Source: Eriocheir sinensis
Taxonomy: Eukaryota; Arthropoda; Malacostraca; Decapoda; Varunidae
NCBI RefSeq assembly: GCF_024679095.1
Contig: NC_066571.1
Location: forward strand, 8,556,638 to 8,620,637
Length of the DNA: 64,000 bases
Reading direction: 5' to 3'
Shown here: positions 48,397 to 64,000 of the stretch, in pieces
How the letters are laid out: each line of letters starts with the position of its first letter
Numbering within the stretch: the first letter of the stretch is position 1
The notes under the pieces: model-generated
Told to the model about the DNA's origin: nothing
Seen by the model: only the letters and a program-made list of their open reading frames with translations
Databases searched by the model: none
Position numbers and translations under genes: made by a program

Positions 48397-49643
48397 TACG
48401 ATGTCAGCTGAGCGTATTATTTTTTTGAATTATCATATTTGAAAGGGGCTGGGCTTACTATCATCGTATTTCCTTAAGTTATACTTTAAAGTACAATTTG
48501 AATTTGAGGTTGATATTAAAATCATATAATGACTGGAAGATGAAGCAATTGTTACTCGTTACGCTGTGAATTGGTACGAAACCTTCAAGTGAGCGTCCCC
48601 ACAAAAGCAGCACTCGAGCCTCACATTACCATAATTTACCATACATCGGTATCCTCGTGGCAGGAGGCACTGGACAAGACAACTCAAGGTGAGTCGCGAG
48701 GAGTCTCGGAATCCTTGGTCCCGTGCCTATGAGTCACATGTTTCCGAAGCGTCTCCCGCGCCGGAGTTGTGCCATAACTATTATTTGACTACGGGACTTC
48801 CCCGCCACTCCGCGCCTCACCACAGTGCATGCATGCTATTTCTGAAATAATTCATATCTATGACGGCTAAATATAGCTGCTGTAATGTATGGTGTTACTT
48901 CTGCAAACAGTCTACGGTCATGTACGGACAGATAATTTTGTTTTTGACCTTTGATCTTTATGTAGATTATTTCAACCACCATTTTTTCTTCAGTTTTGCG
49001 ATCGACTTTCACTTTCCCTCTTGGTTGTAGGCAAATAATATTGTGGGAAATATTTGCCAAAAGGCAGCTAGAGCCAGGGGGCTGTGGCACGGCTGTTGTG
49101 TGGCCCCCGCGGCTGTGTGCGTGTCATGGTGCGTAAAACTGCGTATGTGTGTGTGTGTGTGATGGGCTGCGGCGAGGCGTAGCACCCGCGGCACAGCACT
49201 AGCACGTGGCCTCCCCTGACGCAACACTCACAGGTTAGACCTTTCACCGTTAGCCTTTACAAGCCCATTTTTTCTGCGTTTACCTGCATTGCGGATATCA
49301 TTCAGGAGCGAGCGTGGAGTGGACCGTGATCACACACCGCCAGGCAGGGCGAGGAGCTCCCTTAGGGATGTTGTTGTATTTTCGCCAACACGATGGCTGA
49401 CGGCTATGGAAGAGCCCTACAGAAGTGGTTTGTCGGTTGTCTGAAGGGGGCTATAATGAACCCGTCAGAAGGGGGGGGGGGTCGACCCCGGGGGGCTAAC
49501 GTTAGTCGAGCCGACAAAGTCGGTCTGTCGACGAGGACTAGCGTGTCTGTCCACTAGGGCGTTATCATTTCATTTATGTGAGTGGCCATGGATGAAACCG
49601 CTCCGATGTCACAGCATAAATTACGCATTGTGCATTTTTAAGG

Positions 49644-49651
49644 TGACGTCA
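49644..49651. promoter_or_regulatory. Perfect CRE/ATF palindrome (TGACGTCA)
   Basis: It sits 11 bp before the kappaB pair at 49662-49682 and 3.5 kb upstream of the Relish start. Confidence 0.5.
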
Positions 49652-49661
49652 TGGCACAGGT

Positions 49662-49682
49662 GGGAAGTCCCTGGGGTTTCCC
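49662..49682 (+). promoter_or_regulatory. Pair of kappaB motifs
   Basis: GGGAAGTCCC (49662-49671) and GGGGTTTCCC (49673-49682) both fit the NF-kappaB consensus GGGRNNYYCC. They lie one base apart, so their centres are 11 bp (about one helical turn) apart. A perfect CRE lies just upstream. A single 10-mer match is common by chance (about one per 4 kb on both strands); the close pair with a CRE is less so. This could be an enhancer or promoter for the flanking Relish gene. Confidence 0.45.
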
Positions 49683-50671
49683 ACAGACGCCTCTCTCGCC
49701 CAGAGTTAGCGCACTCACTGGAGCTCAAGGCGGAGCGCAAAATACATCCCCTAAGCCTCACCTCCCCCTCCCATCCCGGGGGCTTGAGGGCAGGGACAGT
49801 CCTTCCAAGTGTAGAGTTTAAGGCAGTAACGTTATAATGACCTCATTCAGCATAGGCCAACTGATGAAAGTTGAGTGCAGGGTCAACTTGCAAGCACTAA
49901 GGTGTGGAGCCCCCAGACGGGCCCTGCTTGAGGGAGAAGAGGTTCTGCTAGCTGACGGCTGCTGCTCGCCGCCGCCTTGCTCTCCTACTTCACGTCCACG
50001 CTGGATGGAAAATGGCCCGATTGCGTTTTCTTTTAATCTCTTTGCGGGGGGTGGCGGGGGATGTATATGAGAACGATATGAGTATGATGTATGACTGTCT
50101 GCATTAAGAGAGAATTCGACGTAACCCTATATGACAGTGACTCGAGCGTTATCAAGAGGCAACTCTAAATAATAACGGTGATTCCCCTTGCTGTCAGTCT
50201 GAGGTAGTTTATGCAAGTAGACGAAAGTCAGATAATACAGGTTACCGCCAATCGGGAATCATTGCCTTCCCTGAAGTACCCACAAGGAGAGAAAAAACTT
50301 GTTTTGCTGACGCACATCGGCGCGGGTCGGGGGCCTTGGTCGGGGCCTCCGGGGCGGCGGTGACCTCCTGCCAACCAGTTCCCCGCGCCTTTCCCCGCTG
50401 CCCCACAGGAATCCTTCTTCAGGACGCTCGTGTTGGGTCACGTTGGAGGCGGCACACAACACACACCACGTGGCCAGTGTGCAGTGATTTGTTGTGTAAC
50501 TATTGTCCTGATTTGCAGAATTGCTATGACTGGTGACTCGGCAGAGGTGCCGGAGTTAAATGCACATGTTTAGAAGTCTCTTTTTCTTTCTTTATTTTTA
50601 CATCTTACATATTGCTATTAAATACAAATATGTCGATGAGCGGGCAACGACCCGCCGCTGGGGGAGTTAGA

Positions 50672-50735
50672 ACTCTCTCTCTCTCTCTCTCTCTCTCGTG
50701 CGCGCGCGCGCGTGTGTGTGGTGTGTGTGTATTAA
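50672..50735 (+). repeat. (CT)n then CG/GT-rich simple repeat
   Basis: About 26 bp of CT is followed by GCGCGCGCG and GTGTGTG runs. A (CA)n run lies at 51132-51155 and a (GA)n run at 51488-51510. Confidence 0.9.
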
Positions 50736-51849
50736 CAATATGGCCATTCAAATAGCTTCCTGTCGCTAAGAGTAGTGACAAAGTTTTTATGTATTCCAAA
50801 GTTTCCGTAACGAAACACTGCACGTTTGTTGTGACAACGGCAGGAAGAGGGAGCTGATAACAGCGCACCAATTTGTAACAAAACTGTCATTTTTTTTTTT
50901 TTTTATCTGAAAACAGTCTTTGCGTCAAGGATTGAGTGATGGGTGGCGGCGGCAGGCGCGGCGCCGCCGCCTGTACCTTTTATTGCTGCCCAAAGTCAGA
51001 CAGACTTGGGTGACGCCGAGTTTCGCCTGTCTCGGCACGGCCACGCCCCCCTCCAGGCAGGATTCACGGTCTCCGACCCCACGTCTTGCAGCTTACATAG
51101 CCCACATTACCCCCGCCCGTCACACTCATTCACACACACACACACACACACACACATCCTAAGATCCCCTCCCCCCCACCCCTATAGTGATCGGAGGCCC
51201 TACGCATTGAGCGTAGGGAGCGTATAGGAAGGGCCGGCACTGCACAGAGTAGTAGACTACGATCTTGGGCTACAAGAACGTTTCAGGCATGCCGCGCCTT
51301 GCAACAATATGACGACAGAAACAAAATGATTAACTACATCTGATGGGCAATTATTTCCTTCATTACTTTCTTAATTTCACCATTTTCAATCACTAAAACA
51401 ATACCAATCCACATTTGTATTCATGAATGGAAGTGGATGAGTCTGTTGTGATGAGCTGGCACTGCTGGGGCGCTACGAACGTTCGGGGAGAGAGAGAGAG
51501 AGAGAGAGAGAGGGGTGGGGGGTGGGGGGTACAAGCCTTATAGTCATGGGTACGAAGAGGCGAATGTCGTCAGTCCCTTCCAAGTGGCACGAAAGAAAGG
51601 AAAAAGTTGCGGTGGGAATTAGCCCGGTCTGGCGGATTGTGGAGGCGGTGGTTCCCCTTCCATACCGCGGGGCGAGGGGCGGGGAGAAGACAGGCGGTGG
51701 GGGGAGGTTAGCCACACCATCCTACTTCACTGAAGCATGCACTATATTCCTCCTTTTTTTATTTCTGGCTCTTCTTTCCCCTTCACTATCCTCCCTACTT
51801 CCTCGCCGGTAAAAGAAGGGCGAACACATCCTGTTGTCGACTGGGCCTG

Positions 51850-51857
51850 TGACGTCA
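51850..51857. promoter_or_regulatory. Perfect CRE/ATF palindrome (TGACGTCA)
   Basis: CTGTGACGTCAGCGC context, 1.26 kb upstream of the Relish start codon. Confidence 0.5.
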
Positions 51858-52165
51858 GCGCTGAGATAATCCGCTTTCGAGATGGGAAGAGAGGAGGAGT
51901 CACCGTGTCTCATCCGCCTAGGGACCCCAGTACACCGGTGTCGGAGGATGACCTTCACCTAATATCTTATGGGAAGGGTGATGACTGATGACTGGGGCGA
52001 CGGGACACCTGGTGAAGACTCCGCAATGCTTTTTCACCTGTTGTCACTCTTTGTTTACCTGCGTCAAGGGCGACAAGAGGAGCGTGCGTAGTTATGGCGT
52101 ATTACGTAATGATGGCGGTAACTATTGTGATTCTGATGTAGTTGTAGTGATTGGAGCAGCAGCAG

Positions 52166-52166
52166 C

Positions 52167-52207
<41 letters not shown>

Positions 52208-52208
52208 T
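52166..52208 (+). repeat. (AGT)n trinucleotide repeat
   Basis: GTAGTAGTAG run of about 40 bp. Confidence 0.9.
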
Positions 52209-52247
52209 AGTAGCAGAAGGTTAGGAAGTCATTATAATAATAGTAAT

Positions 52248-52625
<378 letters not shown>

Positions 52626-52938
52626 GTCGTCACGGCAAACACGGCTTCAAAATTAAACAAGGTGTCATGGGCGCGTGCGAGGCACCGCGCAGGGCGGGCA
52701 CGCGACGGGCGGCGGCGGGCCTCCATGGGTGGCGGGATCGACGCACGGGTCGGAGGAATAGCGACGAAATAGCGTGCTGCAGGGTGACTCACTCTCTCCA
52801 TTGCTGTAGCCATGAAATAGGAAAAGTAAGAAATGACCAAAGAAAACAACGTGGCACAATCTGTGATATGAGGGTTGCTATTGTTGAGTGCCGCCTCCCG
52901 CGAGAGGTGGAAGCAGTGTGACTATTGTTGTGGCAGGC

Positions 52939-52949
52939 GGGGATTCCCC
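52939..52949 (+). promoter_or_regulatory. Near-palindromic kappaB site upstream of Relish
   Basis: GGGGATTCCCC is symmetrical apart from the central base and a textbook high-affinity NF-kappaB site. It lies 168-178 bp upstream of the proposed Relish ATG. It fits a promoter-proximal autoregulatory site. Confidence 0.6.
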
Positions 52950-53117
52950 GCTGTCTCCCCGTCCCTCCCCGAGTCCCCAAGTCTTGCCTTGCGCTGGACT
53001 TCCCCGAGTAATCCAGAGGGGAGAGGCGTAGTCTCCTCTTGGTTCTTGCTAAGTTGTGATCTAAGTATCGTGGGTGTTACGAGTGCACAAAATTGACCTA
53101 GGACATAATCGTGTGTC

Positions 53118-62070
<8,953 letters not shown>

Positions 62071-62167
62071 GTGGGTGATGAGGGCACTTTGTTGGAGAGG
62101 TGGGGCTTCATGGAGCTGTGGTAGAAACATGGTTGTGTGAGAGAGGGAAATATTACCTTTCATTTAA

Positions 62168-62956
62168 CCCGGTAGCAGTGAGGATCATGTTTCTTAACCC
62201 TTTCCTTGCGCGCGGTGCAGACGCGACTATCACCTCAGGCGCAGTCGGGCAGCCCAATGGGGGGTCTCTTTTAACCTCTGTATCTCAAAAACTATTCATC
62301 ACAGCTAAAAACCAAAAACACCATTGGAAAGAGGAGGTCCAGATCTATAGGAGTCGGTTATGTATGCTTTCTCTTGCGAACGTACATGCACGTTCAGGGA
62401 GTGTTGAATGTTAACACCTACGTCAGTGTGTGCGGGATGATCAGCCATATTGAGGGAACTGCGGACATCTTTCCTTCATATTCTGGCAAGGGAGTTTTGC
62501 CAACTGTAATATTTACAACTATTTGGTCAAAGAATCAGTCGGGTGATAGGTGAAGCTATGTAAAAATGCCGTTATATTGGGCAAGAACATCCACCAGTTA
62601 CTCGTCCGTAGATTTGCCGCGCTGGGCTGATAAGATTTTCCACCAAATTTAGTGAAGAACCCACTCAATTGGCAATCCTGTGTTGTGAGAATTAGTGTTG
62701 GAACACTCATACATGGGAGATTTGAGTGCGGGTGGAGCTCACTGCGAGTGTTTAGCACCACCAGCAAATACGCCTAACGCTCGCTGTGAGAGCGTTTAGC
62801 AATAAAAGGGTTAATGGGAAAGGGTTAATGAGAAAAAATCGCCCTTCACACAAACCATTTCATAATATATATCAAAGCATTTGTGATCAGATTATGTATC
62901 ATCTATTTTTGGGGGTTTATATCATGGCACAAATTTGGCCCATCGCTGCTACGGGG
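62168..62956. mobile_element. piggyBac-like MITE, second copy, interrupted
   Basis: TTAA flanks at 62164-62167 and 62957-62960. The ends are CCCGGTAGCAGTG and CGCTGCTACGGGG. The outer sequence (AGGATCATGTTTCTTAA, then GAGAAAAAATCGCCC, CAAACCATTTCATAATATAT and ATGGCACAAATTTGGCCCAT) matches the reverse complement of the copy at 45310-45527. It is split by another element at 62198-62810. It lies in the Relish intron after the last visible exon. Confidence 0.85.
62198..62810. mobile_element. Nested TTAA-inserted element (613 bp) of a second family
   Basis: TTAA occurs at both edges (62194-62197 and 62811-62814). The left end is CCCTTTCCTTGC; the reverse complement of the right end is CCCTTTTATTGC. 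The uninterrupted MITE at 45310-45527 shows the empty site: its reverse strand reads TTTCTTAATGG exactly where this copy has the insert. No transposase frame is seen. Confidence 0.8.
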
Positions 62957-63180
62957 TTAATACAGTCTGCGTGGATAATTTCTGCATGCTTCCGAAAAGG
63001 GATTATTGGCATGTGTGACACACCATTTTCCAACAAAAAAAATAATGAATATAAAATTATTGCAGTAATTTGTGGCATGGTCCTTCCTCTTGATAACCAT
63101 CTGGAGGTGATTTGGTACACAAGATTTTGGAGGATCTCAGATTTAAGTTCTCTCCAACGCTTTTGAATATCCATTTCAAG

Positions 63181-63650
63181 TTACCAACCCTCACATATGC
63201 AAGTGAAACGTGGGCCTGGAATGAAAGGCAGAGGTCTAGAGTGCAGGCAGTGAAAATGAGTTATTTGAGGAGTGCTTGTGATGTGAGTAGAATGGATGGA
63301 ATGAGCAATGAAAGCGTGTACGAGCGTTTTGGAATGTGTCACGGGGGTGAAGGGAAGAAGTGTGGAGTGGTGGAAGAAGTGAAGCGACAGACTTTAAAGT
63401 GGTTTGGCCACATGGAGCAAATAGAGGAAAGTAAGATAGAGGGAGGGAATGTTAGAGGACGACCTCCAGTGAAATGGAGAGATAGTGTGCAGGAGTATGT
63501 CAGGGAGAGGGGTGAAAGATCTGTGAGAAACTTTGAGCAGGCAAGGAGGGAGTGTCTGGATAGAGAGAGATGGAAACTCTTCTGCCGTGGCCATCCCCTG
63601 GTGGGACCTCCTAGGAGCAGGTGTCAAAGATGAATGAATGAATGAAAAAT
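63181..63650 (+). pseudogene. 5'-truncated LINE: C-terminal end of a non-LTR reverse transcriptase ORF
   Basis: The frame from about 63187 to 63633 encodes TYASETWAWNERQRSRVQAV, LKWFGHMEQIEESK, GRPPVKWRDSVQEYV and ERWKLFCRG. This order (YASETW, WFGHM, GRP-W-D, W-R-) is typical of the region after the reverse transcriptase domain in arthropod LINEs. The catalytic domain is absent, so this is a 5'-truncated remnant. It ends in GATGAATGAATGAATGAAAA, a simple-repeat tail. The frame is still open over about 145 codons, suggesting a fairly young insertion. It lies in the Relish intron after the last visible exon. Confidence 0.8.
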
Positions 63651-64000
63651 GTTTTCAAGCATTATGTAATCCAGCAAAAAAGGCCATAAACACAAGGATG
63701 TAAGGGAACTCACAGACTATAAAATTCAAGGCTGTACAAACTGTCTACTGCTACTGGAGGGAGGGGAAGGAGAGAGACCCTCCCTCCCACCAGTGAGTGA
63801 GGAACATGTATGTTGCTGCCAGACACATGATTCACACCTCTTACATTTATATTTTGGTATGGGAAGCAAATTTAAATTTGTGCGGTAAATCTCAGTGCAT
63901 GGATTCTGACGTAGAGATTATCCTTGCAGACTGTAGGGTAAAGGATCAGAGTATGAAATATATTAGTAAAATATGGCGTGGCCTACTTTTTTTTAACCAA
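63651..64000. other. Intronic sequence to the right edge; no exon found
   Basis: I searched for the next Relish exon, expected to continue the Rel homology domain, and did not find it. It lies beyond the window. Confidence 0.5.

Overview
The window is eukaryotic, almost certainly an arthropod and most probably a decapod crustacean. It has intron-rich genes with GT-AG junctions, an insect/crustacean-type Relish, and very dense long dinucleotide microsatellites (GA, CA, TA) with many tandem arrays and small inverted-repeat transposons. The species cannot be named from the sequence. I rebuilt four protein-coding genes by joining exons at GT-AG sites and checking that the reading frame carries across every junction.

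Layout. Positions 1 to about 12,850 are a gene desert of pyrimidine- or purine-rich tandem repeats and microsatellites. A GC-rich promoter-like region (about 12,850-13,867) leads into a plus-strand SASH/SLY-family adaptor gene (SH3 + SAM; six exons, 13,868-23,130; 980 aa). Its first intron holds a minisatellite of about 29 units. A minus-strand gene of 17 exons (35,599 down to 26,043; 772 aa) encodes the coiled-coil axonemal protein CFAP58. It starts head-to-head, about 1.6 kb away, from a plus-strand LUC7-like U1 snRNP splicing factor (seven exons, 37,217-46,520; 324 aa). After a 6.6 kb intergenic stretch comes the plus-strand NF-kappaB gene Relish. Its likely first coding exon is at 53,118-53,134 and the Rel homology domain exons lie at 60,266-62,070. 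The rest of Relish lies beyond the right edge.

The introns carry several small transposon families: a Harbinger-like MITE with TTA/TAA target duplications; a piggyBac-like MITE (TTAA target) of which one copy is split by a second TTAA-targeting element while an uninterrupted copy sits 17 kb away; a TA-flanked element of about 767 bp; a foldback-type inverted repeat; an unclassified A-rich repeat; and the 3' end of a LINE.

The most interesting regulatory picture is at Relish. A near-palindromic kappaB site lies about 170 bp upstream of its start codon. A kappaB pair lies next to a cAMP-response element 3.4 kb upstream. Five of the six perfect TGACGTCA sites I found in the window fall within 11 kb around the start of Relish. 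SASH-family adaptors and Relish can both act in innate immune signalling, so their linkage deserves a synteny check. A complete CFAP58 is notable if the organism is a decapod, because decapod sperm lack flagella. All calls come from reading the sequence; no database search was run.
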